A program made the translations under genes and the position numbers. A stretch of 64,000 nucleotides of DNA from Tritrichomonas musculus (lineage: Eukaryota > Parabasalia > Tritrichomonadida > Tritrichomonadidae), in NCBI GenBank assembly GCA_039105265.1, contig JAPFFF010000019.1, positions 186,001 to 250,000 on the forward strand, given 5' to 3'. Of the stretch, positions 50,606 through 58,997 are shown piece after piece. Each line of letters begins with the position of its first letter. The first letter of the stretch is position 1. The notes under the pieces are model-generated. The model saw only the letters and a program-made list of their open reading frames with translations, had not been told where the DNA came from and made no database searches.

Positions 50606-51961
50606 TCAATCATATTTAGGTACAGGCTTTTTGCAGTAGAAGCAATAAATCAAGAATCCTATAGAAACAGCCGACAAAACAATCACCAGAGAAGTGACGA
50701 AGATTGTCAAAAACGAGTTAATCAGCTCGAGGAAGTCGTCGAGGTCATTGTTGACTTCGAGTGGCTCGAATACGTTTTTCTTTCCGTTAGAAATGTTCAC
50801 GTCATTATTCGCAAAGAAATCAACCATGCTGAAAAACTCGTCGATATCGGCCCTGCTTTTTATCTTCTTTAGTTTTGCGAAGCGCGAAAGGCGAATGTCG
50901 ACGACGACGATAGCGGGATATTCGCTTGCTTTGAGCTTGAAGATCTTGTTGAACTGCTCGGTTCCGAACTCATTAGCGGACCCCCAAGCGTACCTATTCA
51001 AATTTGCCACTGCGAACTTTTTGATATCGGAGTCGATAATTTTTGAATATTTCAATGGATTTGGATTTTTTTTCTTTTTGTCACTTTTCTGCTTCTTTAT
51101 TTTTGGCGCGTAAATGGCAAACCGCCGCTTGATTCGTCGGAGAGAACTGAACGACCAATCGCCGAACAACTTGTGGCAGTTTTCCTTGACGAACTCGAGG
51201 ATGTTTTCGAAGGTGAATTCGCCTTTCATTTCGAGAGAAACATCATCATCTAGAAAAACGGTTACATGGCGGTTTTTATCGTCTTTGAGGTAGAAGAATT
51301 CATCCTGATATGAATCAGAGGCAATCATGGCTCGCGAGATGATTTCAATCGCTTCATGGTCGTTGATATCGTCAAAACCGTTCAATTCAAAATTTTCAAA
51401 ATTATTCGAATTTTCAATTTCACTTTTTGAATCACTTTTTTCGGTTTTGGGACTGAAATTAACAGAAAATACAAATGACGGATAATGCGGAAATACGTTA
51501 CTTTCAATGTTATCGTATCGTTTGAGGAACTTCCCTTCGCCGATAAGCGAAAGTTTCTTGCCAACTTTTTGATAGGATTCGAGATCGTGGTAGCAGTTCG
51601 CTTCCCTGATGTCGCCGTGGAAGTAGGTGAGGAAGGACGGTAGGGATCGAATCTGGAGGTTTTGGCAGAGTTCGAGCTCGTTGCTGCAGTTGAGAGAGGC
51701 AATGATAACTGATGGATCAGATGAGGCTTCTTCTACATATTTTTGCCAGTCTGGAAGAGCTCGCTTGCAATGAGGACACCATGAGGTAAAGCAAAATATA
51801 AAAAGAGGTGGATTTTTATTGAAAAAATTTAGATTATGATTATGATTAATCCCTGAAATGTTTGCTGCTGGAATTCCGGTATAATTTTCCCAATTTGAAA
51901 ATGTGAGATTTATGCTGAGAGATGAAGCTTTAAATATAAATGAATAAATAAGGAAAAGCAT
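50606..51961 (-). CDS. Membrane-anchored thioredoxin/PDI-like protein
   Basis: 451 residues from the ATG at 51961. An N-terminal hydrophobic signal (MLFLIYSFIFKASSL) is followed by a thioredoxin domain at about 20-145 with the active site SWCPHCKRALPDW (Cys62, Cys65) and the cis-Pro SLPSF. Two less conserved domains follow, with a Lys-rich stretch (KKQKSDKKKKNPNP). A transmembrane helix near the C-terminus (TSLVIVLSAVSIGFLIYCFY) leaves a short cytosolic tail KKPVPKYD. The topology is that of TMX-type oxidoreductases of the endoplasmic reticulum, which act in disulfide formation during secretion. CPHC rather than CGHC is the DsbA-like dipeptide. Much of the 3' half is GC-richer than the spacer. 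Confidence 0.82.
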   Translation of the reverse strand: MLFLIYSFIFKASSLSINLTFSNWENYTGIPAANISGINHNHNLNFFNKNPPLFIFCFTSWCPHCKRALPDWQKYVEEASSDPSVIIASLNCSNELELCQNLQIRSLPSFLTYFHGDIREANCYHDLESYQKVGKKLSLIGEGKFLKRYDNIESNVFPHYPSFVFSVNFSPKTEKSDSKSEIENSNNFENFELNGFDDINDHEAIEIISRAMIASDSYQDEFFYLKDDKNRHVTVFLDDDVSLEMKGEFTFENILEFVKENCHKLFGDWSFSSLRRIKRRFAIYAPKIKKQKSDKKKKNPNPLKYSKIIDSDIKKFAVANLNRYAWGSANEFGTEQFNKIFKLKASEYPAIVVVDIRLSRFAKLKKIKSRADIDEFFSMVDFFANNDVNISNGKKNVFEPLEVNNDLDDFLELINSFLTIFVTSLVIVLSAVSIGFLIYCFYCKKPVPKYD

Positions 51962-52037
51962 TTGTTTTTATTTATATAACGATCATTTTATAATTCAAAT
52001 TTGAATAAAAATTTTATTTTAAAAAAAGTTAAAAAAT

Positions 52038-52108
52038 ACCTCTGATGGGAATCGAACCCATACCAAAAGCTTCGTGGGCTATTGTTCTATCCATTATACT
52101 ACAGAGGC
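52038..52108 (-). tRNA. tRNA-Arg (ACG), unusual anticodon arm
   Basis: A 71-nt cloverleaf on the minus strand. The acceptor arm is GCCTCTG/CAGAGGT (one G-U); the D-arm has AATGGAT, and the T-arm ATGGG-TTCGATT-CCCAT is perfect. The anticodon arm reads ATAGC-CCACGAA-GCTTT, with a T-T mismatch in the second pair. The loop gives anticodon ACG (A34 edited to inosine in eukaryotes), decoding CGN arginine. Position 33 is C rather than the near-universal U. The gene may be functional or slightly degenerate. Confidence 0.8.
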
Positions 52109-52305
52109 TCCTGTTATATTTTGCTTCAAATGAGTTTATTTGCTATAATGATATTCAACAAATTTGTATAAGCATATATTTATTAATAATAACCTATCGA
52201 TTTTTTCAACTGTATAAATTTAATCTTTTCAAAATATATAAATAATTGATTTTCCAAAAAAAAAAAAAAACTCATATAAATTGTTGGGTTTAGCTTTTTT
52301 AAAAA

Positions 52306-53350
52306 ATTCTTGTTATAAGAGCTCGGAGAAAAAGGGATTTCCTTTTTGAAAATAAAGAATTATATTTATAAAACATATTTATTTTGATGTGTATAAGTTA
52401 TATCTGAAAGCATACACTTTTTCGAAAAAAATTTGTTTTTTAAAAAAAAAGTGACTTTTTTATAAAAAGGTTTATTTTTGAATATTTTTTTTTATATAAA
52501 AAAAAAGCTTCTTTGCGAAAAGCTTTTGTGTGTGCAAAAAGTAAAATCATATCAATAAGTTTCGATCATTTCAAATAAAAAATTTAATTAAAATCATAAA
52601 TTCCTTTCGAAATATAAATTGATAGAGAAAATTTAGTTAACAAGAATTTCAAAGAATTATTTAATAAAAACATATATTTAGATATTATTCAAATCATAAA
52701 GAATGATATTTTATGTATAAATTATAAAGTACTCGTAATCATTGCTTATGATCAAACTATATTCAAAATTTGAAGCATTCTAATGATATAGAAAATATCA
52801 TTTGCTTCATTAAGCTGTGAGGCACTTTCCAATCTTGTTAAATGATGCTTTTGATGCAGACAGTTTAAATCGTGAATAGAAAATTAAGCTGTAGCACTTT
52901 CCAATCTTTTTGATGCTTTTGATGCAGACTCGTGAATGAAAATAATATGTCCTATGTAGTTTTTTCCACCAATTATAACGTTTTTTTTTTTTTTTTAATA
53001 TGAATAAATAACGTATTCAAAAATCAAAATCAAATAATATATTTATAAGATCTTGTTTTTTTTAAAAGAAAATCTATATTAAAAAAAATTGTTCATATAA
53101 AAAAGACTTGGTGTTTTGAAAAAAGAAAATTATTTCGCAAAAAAAAGATCATTTTAAGAAGTATTTTTCATTTTAAAAAGAAAACAAATTTTTTAAACGA
53201 AAAAATTATTTCACAAAAAAATGTTTTTACAGACAAACCTTTTTCTTTTCGAAAAAAAATGGATTTTTAAAACATATGGATCTTAATGATATGAAAAAGT
53301 TTTGTAAATATGGAAATTCCTTTTTCGCCGATCTCTATATTAATAAGAAT
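52306..53350. mobile_element. Non-autonomous element with about 37-bp inverted ends
   Basis: Imperfect terminal inverted repeats lie at 52306-52342 (ATTCTTGTTATAAGAGCTCG, then GAGAAAAAGGGATTTCC) and 53312-53350 in reverse complement (ATTCTTATTAATATAGAGAT, then CGGCGAAAAAGGAATTTCC). They differ by a few substitutions and small indels. The 1,045-bp inside is very AT-rich, without coding capacity, and includes a tandem duplication (52808-52940). I could not fix a target duplication. The superfamily is unknown; divergence of the ends suggests an older insertion. Confidence 0.5.
52808..52940. repeat. Tandem duplication of about 75 bp
   Basis: The words AAGCTGT, GCACTTTCCAATCTT and GATGCTTTTGATGCAGAC occur in the same order twice, first from about 52813 and again from about 52887. 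The second copy has lost a few bases. It lies within the inverted-end element. Confidence 0.8.
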
Positions 53351-53404
53351 TCTTAAATTATTAATTGTACCATTTAAAGAAATAAAATAGTTTAAAATAG
53401 CTTT

Positions 53405-54199
53405 TTAAGGAAAAGTAGCGCATAAATCCATGAGTTTTTTGACAAGATCCTTATTTTCGGAAAACTTACAAGTCGATTCATGTAAATGTTCAAAATATTT
53501 TCCAGTAACATCTTTAAGTTTATCACTTGTTGCAACATAAACTGGTGTTGCTGCACCTTCATCAGGGGATTCGCTTCCTCCGAAACCTAAATCGTTGCTC
53601 AATTTTGAATTTACATCACCTGGATGACATGAATTTACCATTACATTTTTATCCTTTAAAATTTCAGAAAAAGCTGATGATAGCATTCTATCGCAAGCTT
53701 TAGATTGTCTGTAACTTTGATCATTATCGTATGATCTTTTTATAAATTGAGGATCATCTAAATCAACATCACCAGCCCAATAAGAAGCAACGTTAACAAT
53801 TCTCGTTTGAGTGGACTTCGCAGTGGATATTAAAAATGGGGAGAATTCTTTAATCATCCAATAGTATCCAAGAACATTTGTTGCAAATTGCATTTCTATT
53901 CCTTCTGGTGTTTGTTCTCGTTTTCTTGGAGTTTGAGCAGCAACATTCATTAATAAATGCAAGGGTCCATTCCAGCTTTGGGCTAAATTGTGGATAGAAG
54001 CATGGCTTGAAGTATCGACAATTTTATATGATATGTTTTGGTTATTTGTAGATTTAATCAGGTCATGAACTGCCTTTTTGGCTCTTTCTTCATTTCTGCA
54101 AGCAAGAACAAGGGAATATTTCCCTGTTTCAGCAATTTGGCGAGCAATTGCTTTACCAATAGCGCCTGTAGCGCCAGTGATAAGAGCAATAAGAGTCAT
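53405..54199 (-). CDS. Short-chain dehydrogenase/reductase
   Basis: 264 residues from the ATG at 54199. The NAD(P)-binding glycine motif TGATGAIG lies at residues 8-15. A basic pair after the second strand (ACRNEERAK) favours NADPH. The NNAG position reads MNVAAQ, the catalytic serine is in VNVASYWAG and the YxxxK pair in YRQSKACDR, followed by SCHPGDV. The overall pattern is that of retinol-dehydrogenase/WW-oxidoreductase-like SDRs. The substrate is unknown. It is divergent from the Rab gene, with only 139 bp between starts, so the two probably share a promoter region. Confidence 0.9.
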   Translation of the reverse strand: MTLIALITGATGAIGKAIARQIAETGKYSLVLACRNEERAKKAVHDLIKSTNNQNISYKIVDTSSHASIHNLAQSWNGPLHLLMNVAAQTPRKREQTPEGIEMQFATNVLGYYWMIKEFSPFLISTAKSTQTRIVNVASYWAGDVDLDDPQFIKRSYDNDQSYRQSKACDRMLSSAFSEILKDKNVMVNSCHPGDVNSKLSNDLGFGGSESPDEGAATPVYVATSDKLKDVTGKYFEHLHESTCKFSENKDLVKKLMDLCATFP

Positions 54200-54338
54200 T
54201 CAAAAAAAAAAAGAAAATAATTCAAACTTTTCTGAACTGATCACAAATTTGAGATAAATGTCAGATTCAATAACTGAATTATTTTTTTCTTTGAAAATTT
54301 CATTATATAATTTGGTCTCATAGTTTCTAAATAAAAAC

Positions 54339-54983
54339 ATGAATAACCCAATATCTGGAATTTCAAAATTTTTTAAAATTGTTGTTATAGGTGATTCTGG
54401 TGTAGGTAAAACAGCTCTGATTCAGAGGCTCACAGATAACAAGTTTTCTCAAACGTCAGCTACTGTTGGTGTTCAATACCAGCCTTACATATGCCCACTT
54501 ACATCTAATAATAGCGACGAAAAAGATTCTAATGAAAAAGCAGTTCAATTACAAATTTGGGATACTGCTGGTCAAGAAAAATATAAATCGATTTCTAAAT
54601 CATATTTCCGAAATGCCTTAGGTGCTGTACTTGTTTTCGATATTACTAATATTCAAACTTTTGAAAATGTGTCTACGTGGCTTAAAGAACTTCGTGATTC
54701 ATGCAATCAGAATGCGTTTATTTTACTTGTTGGAAATAAAACAGATAGAGAAAGTGATCGAGAAGTTGGTGAAGAAACTGCAAAAGAATTTGCCCATCAG
54801 CAAAGAATTGAATATAGAGAAGCATCAGCTTTAAATGGTGATAATGTTAAGGAAACGTTTGCTAGACTTGCATTTGCAATATTCGAGAAAACAAAACAAG
54901 GTGTAATTCAGATTAATCAAAATAATCGAAAAGAAGAAATTGAACCCAAAAATGAAAATGAAGGGAAAAATTGTAAATGTTGA
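54339..54983 (+). CDS. Rab-family small GTPase
   Basis: 214 residues from the ATG at 54339. P-loop GDSGVGKT (18-25), switch I with the conserved Thr in SATVGVQYQPYI, switch II WDTAGQEKY, base-binding NKTD and the SAL motif EASALNG are all present. The C-terminus ends NCKC, a CxC motif for double geranylgeranylation, so it is membrane-attached. An insertion of some ten residues (TSNNSDEKDSNEKAV) separates strands 2 and 3, unlike canonical Rabs. It belongs to the very large trichomonad Rab family; the compartment cannot be assigned. TCATTA (54299) and TCATAG (54318) are candidate initiators. Confidence 0.92.
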   Translation: MNNPISGISKFFKIVVIGDSGVGKTALIQRLTDNKFSQTSATVGVQYQPYICPLTSNNSDEKDSNEKAVQLQIWDTAGQEKYKSISKSYFRNALGAVLVFDITNIQTFENVSTWLKELRDSCNQNAFILLVGNKTDRESDREVGEETAKEFAHQQRIEYREASALNGDNVKETFARLAFAIFEKTKQGVIQINQNNRKEEIEPKNENEGKNCKC

Positions 54984-55307
54984 GGAAAAAATCGGATTTT
55001 ATATTACTGTTATTTATTATTTATAAATTTTTAATATTACTTAAACGAATTGATTACTACGTTGAACTGGCTTATCTATTTTTGACAATTGTTAAATTAT
55101 TCGTCAAATAATACCATTATATATTATTGTTATATAATTATATTAGTCATATATTTGAAAATCTTTTGCTTACAGTAAAAGAATTAAGAAGAAATGAATT
55201 ATTTGATATAGTTACATATTATTGAAGTATTACATATAATTTTTCATTTTTTTTCAGGATATTTCTATTATAATTTCGAATTTATTGCCAGAACAAATTA
55301 GTCCAGG
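54984..55307. other. Intergenic spacer
   Basis: 324 bp of AT-rich sequence after the Rab gene. I see no trace of the missing glycosidase 5' part here, so the truncation point of the pseudogene is close to 55308. Confidence 0.5.
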
Positions 55308-56015
55308 ATATTTGTTGGTTAACGTTACTATGATCATAGAAAGATGAAGGTTTTATTCCCATTCGGCCACGGTTTAAGCTACACTGCATTTGGATTCTCA
55401 AACTTAAAGTTCGATAAAGAAAGCTTCAAGGATGATGAAAAGGTATTTGCACACGTTGATGTTACAAACATTGGTCCAATTGAAGGAAAATGTGTTGTTC
55501 AATTGTATGTTGCAGATAAGACAGATTACGAATATCGTCCACCAAAGGAACTCCGTGCATTTAAGAAGATCAATCTCAAGCCAGGTGAAACAAAGACTGT
55601 CGATCTTGAATTGAATAAGCGTTCATTCGCATTCTGGAATACTGAGATTCATGATTGGAATGTTCCAACTGGTGAATATGAAATCTTAATCGGTGAATCA
55701 TCAAGAGATATTCGCATCAGTGGAAAAGTCCATGTTGAATCCACAAGAAAGATTGTCAGACCAGTTTCATTAAATTCAACATAAGCTGATGTTTGGGATA
55801 ATCAAGTTACACGTCCAGCAATTCAGCACGTTTTGGATAAATGTCCAAATGAAAAGAAGATCATGGAAGCAGATGATCAAGAGCATGAATTCTGGAGAAT
55901 TTGTGTTCGCTCATTCCCTCTTCGTTCCCAAATTTTGTTCTTCCCATTCGATGCTGATGAAGTTGAAAATATCAAGGAAGCTAACGAATGGCTTGAAGCA
56001 GATCAAAAGAAGTAA
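55308..56015 (+). pseudogene. Truncated GH3 beta-glucosidase
   Basis: Only the C-terminal part of a glycoside hydrolase family 3 enzyme remains. The frame begins IFVG, then a TAA (55320-55322) where a GYRYYD motif would have a Tyr, then RYYDHRKMKVLFPFGHGLSY, the hallmark before the fibronectin-III-like domain. That domain (VFAHVDVTNIGPIEGKCVVQ, then PPKELRAFKKINLKPGETKT) is complete. A second in-frame TAA (55782-55784) precedes a 76-codon tail ending EWLEADQKK. The catalytic domains are missing. Base and codon use (many AAG, GAA and CCA codons) are richer in GC than the neighbours, as in a formerly well-expressed gene. Intact trichomonad GH3 enzymes of bacterial style are known. It is a recent relic of a gene copy. 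Confidence 0.85.
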
Positions 56016-56540
56016 TTTTTAAGTTATTGGGTTAAATCTTAGTAAAAAACAAAAAGTTTGTAAAAGCCTATTTTCCTCTTTTTCTTTTTTTATGTTTTCC
56101 ATTTTTGTTTTATTAGTTTACCGTAGTTAGTTTCTAGCCAAAGATTGAATCTAAAATTTCTATTTTACTGTTGGTTTTATATTGAAATCCAATATCTTAA
56201 TTTGAAAATTTAATGATCATGAAAGCGAAAATATTTAATGGTATTGGCTTCGGTATTTATATACTCTATAGAGTATATAAATATTTTGCTATTTATTTTG
56301 GTGATTCTAAAATTAATAATTTTCATTTCACATTTATATGTAATTTAAGTATCTGGATAATAGCTTTAGTAGATGAAGATTATATTTTTTTAACAATCAT
56401 TTTACATTGAATTCTGTATGGCTATTCAATATTTCTGATAATTATTTCACATCAACCAAATATAGCCTGAAATTTCTAAGATTATATTCAAAAAAAAATT
56501 ACGTTTTTAAAAATAAATAATCATCGTCACAAATAAAAAA
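56016..56540. other. Intergenic spacer
   Basis: 525 bp of AT-rich DNA. A 65-codon plus-strand frame at 56213-56410 is hydrophobic and AT-driven, and I do not regard it as a gene. TACTCTATAGAGTA (about 56263) is a perfect 14-bp palindrome. Confidence 0.45.
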
Positions 56541-58676
56541 ATGGAGTTTCCTGATAATGTTCTCCAAGAAAAGAACATAATATCAGAGCTTCAAGATAAT
56601 TTCAAAGAATTAGAAGAAGACAATTACGATATAACATTGCAGTGTATTTTGGAATCTCCATTTTTTACAGAAAAAGATCCTTATCTTAAAGTTTCGCGAT
56701 ATCATCAATTTTGGGAAAATATCCACGCTTGTTTACGAGAAAGACCGAAATCAATTTTTTTATTCATTCAAATCATAATAGATATTTTTCATAAGCTTCA
56801 GATGCAAGATTTTGACAATCCATTCATAAATAATTGTCAAGGTCAAATAGATAGGCAAAAATATGACCAAATAGGCTCGCAAACTATTGTGTTAACTGAA
56901 CAAATTGAATTTGAATGTTTGAATGTGGATTTTAAAAATGATGGTGATTTATTTTCTCATATATTTATCGAGTCAACAAAGCTTCGTACCGAGCAATTTA
57001 TAATTCATATGGAAGAGCCTCAATTATTATTTTTTTGTTATCATTTGTATCAAAATGGGCTTTTTGATAATGAAAAATTATACTCATTTTTGCTTCACTT
57101 AAAAAATAACAATAAAGTTTCATATCCAACTTTTTATTCATTTTTTACCATGTTCGGTCCTGAAGTAGAAGAGAAAGAGAAAGAAGATCCAGGATTTTTT
57201 GGAGATTATTTAAATGAGTTGGCAATTGCAATTAGTTATCAAAGCATGGATGGGTTTCGGAGTTATATCGACGAATATAAAAATAATAACTGGGAAAAAC
57301 TCAAAATATTTCGGAATTCGTTAGATTTTGGTAGTACCATTATGAAATGTTTAATAAATGATGATATAGAACTTTTCAAAGAAAATGTTTCATCTCATCC
57401 TGAGTTTGATGTAAATATGCGATTAATACCTCCTCCATTAGTTCCATTTGATTATCTTTGCCAGAGACCTCCAATAATTGGTGTTGCAGCTTTTTTTGGA
57501 AGTGTCAAATTATTTAAATTTCTTAAAATGTTAGGTTCTAATTTGCTGGTGACTGATTTATACAGTCACACAGTTGTTCAATTTGCTGTAGCTGGTGGTA
57601 ATCTTGAAATTATTCGATTACTTGAGCAAGAAAAGCAAATTATTGAACATGATCAAAAATCCTCATATCAAATTTCTAGGAGAGAAAATATTACATTTGA
57701 AGGAGCTCTTCAAGTTTCGAGTGGGTTTAGCCGTTATAATATTTTTGAATGGCTTCTTGAAACACAAAATTATTCTATTTCATCAGTTGACGAATCACGT
57801 GGGAATGTTATTGGGCATGCTTCATTGGAAAACAATACTAAACTATTTCACAGATGTATAATAGAAAAAGTTGATGTTAATTGCATAGATGCAAATGATC
57901 GATACCCTATTACAAAAGCAATTACTTTCCGTGGATACGATGTTTTTCGTATGATTCTTTATATTCCTAAAGCTGATTTAAGTCTACGTTATCGAAATCA
58001 ATCGCTCATTTCTATTGCTGTTCAGAAAGATGAAGATTGGATTACACGAATGCTTCTTGATGATGATCGAACTATCTTAGGTCAAATTGATCAATTTGGA
58101 TTATTTATTGATATGATTGTTAATAAATCTGTCAAATGTTTCCGTAATGTTATATGTAAGCATCATAAAATCGACTTTTCTGATGCATTAAATGTCAATA
58201 GAAATGCAACCAAGTTAGCAATTGTTCGTCACTTAAAATTGAAAGAATTTTTTGAATATTTTTTCTCAATTGTTCCTGATTTATTTAATGATATAACATA
58301 TTTTGATGCTTTAATCAATTACAACTCAGCTCTAGCATCTTTTTTGCTTTCAAAAAATATCGGAGACGTTAATTTAAATAATGGACAAGCCTTATTCTCA
58401 ACAATTGATAGGAATTATGTAGAAGGATTAGTTTTCTTGCTTAGTGTTGATTCGCTTGATCTTACTGTTAGATCTACAGTTGATGATCTTCAATTACTTC
58501 CACATGAATATGCGAAATATAACAACCAGCCAAAATTATATACGTTAATTGTCCATGAAATGAAAAAAAGGAAGATTATAAGTGAAGAAGTTGAAGATAC
58601 TTTTGAAGTAGCTGAAGAAGAGGAAGAAGAAGAGGAACTTCTTGAAGAAGAAGAAGATTTACAAGCTAATGATTAA
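56541..58676 (+). CDS. Ankyrin-repeat protein of trichomonad type
   Basis: 711 residues from the ATG at 56541. The N-terminal 260 residues form the helical region typical of trichomonad ankyrin proteins (often labelled DUF3447), for example YHQFWENIHACLRERPKSIF. Degenerate ankyrin repeats follow from about 265 to 690. PPIIGVAAFFGSVKLFKFLK and HTVVQFAVAGGNLEIIRLLE are the clearest; RYPITKAITFRGYDVFRMIL and SLISIAVQKDEDWITRMLLD are looser. The C-terminus is strongly acidic (EVAEEEEEEEELLEEEEDL). Members of this huge family bind unknown partners. Confidence 0.88.
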   Translation: MEFPDNVLQEKNIISELQDNFKELEEDNYDITLQCILESPFFTEKDPYLKVSRYHQFWENIHACLRERPKSIFLFIQIIIDIFHKLQMQDFDNPFINNCQGQIDRQKYDQIGSQTIVLTEQIEFECLNVDFKNDGDLFSHIFIESTKLRTEQFIIHMEEPQLLFFCYHLYQNGLFDNEKLYSFLLHLKNNNKVSYPTFYSFFTMFGPEVEEKEKEDPGFFGDYLNELAIAISYQSMDGFRSYIDEYKNNNWEKLKIFRNSLDFGSTIMKCLINDDIELFKENVSSHPEFDVNMRLIPPPLVPFDYLCQRPPIIGVAAFFGSVKLFKFLKMLGSNLLVTDLYSHTVVQFAVAGGNLEIIRLLEQEKQIIEHDQKSSYQISRRENITFEGALQVSSGFSRYNIFEWLLETQNYSISSVDESRGNVIGHASLENNTKLFHRCIIEKVDVNCIDANDRYPITKAITFRGYDVFRMILYIPKADLSLRYRNQSLISIAVQKDEDWITRMLLDDDRTILGQIDQFGLFIDMIVNKSVKCFRNVICKHHKIDFSDALNVNRNATKLAIVRHLKLKEFFEYFFSIVPDLFNDITYFDALINYNSALASFLLSKNIGDVNLNNGQALFSTIDRNYVEGLVFLLSVDSLDLTVRSTVDDLQLLPHEYAKYNNQPKLYTLIVHEMKKRKIISEEVEDTFEVAEEEEEEEELLEEEEDLQAND

Positions 58677-58997
58677 TATTTTTTTTTTAATATTTATTAT
58701 TGTCAAATTTAAATTTGTTATGATAAAAATATTTTTTTTGTTTAAACCAAACATTTTAGTCTTTCATAATAAAAAAAAAATTCATGTTTATAAAGGAGAT
58801 ATTTTTGTTTTGAAAAAATTTTGATTTTCATTCGGATCTCTTAAAATTGAGAAGAAGTTGTTTAAAATTTTCAAAATTGAATTGACATATTTTTCAAAAT
58901 GTATTTGGTTGTTCATCTTCTTTTCATTCACTTTTTGAAACAAAAAGTGACTCTGAAAAACACAAAAAAAAGCAGTTTTAAATTGACTTCTAAAAAC
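58677..58997. promoter_or_regulatory. Spacer with a candidate initiator for the Q-rich gene
   Basis: 321 bp. TTCATTCACTTTTTG near 58924 matches the trichomonad initiator consensus TCA-Y-W and lies about 70 bp before the ATG at 58998. If used, it excludes the upstream in-frame ATG at 58899 from the message. The rest is AT-rich without a gene. Confidence 0.35.

Noticed and set aside
56213-56410. 65-codon plus-strand frame
   Set aside because: AT-driven hydrophobic translation with no start context, motif or neighbour support.
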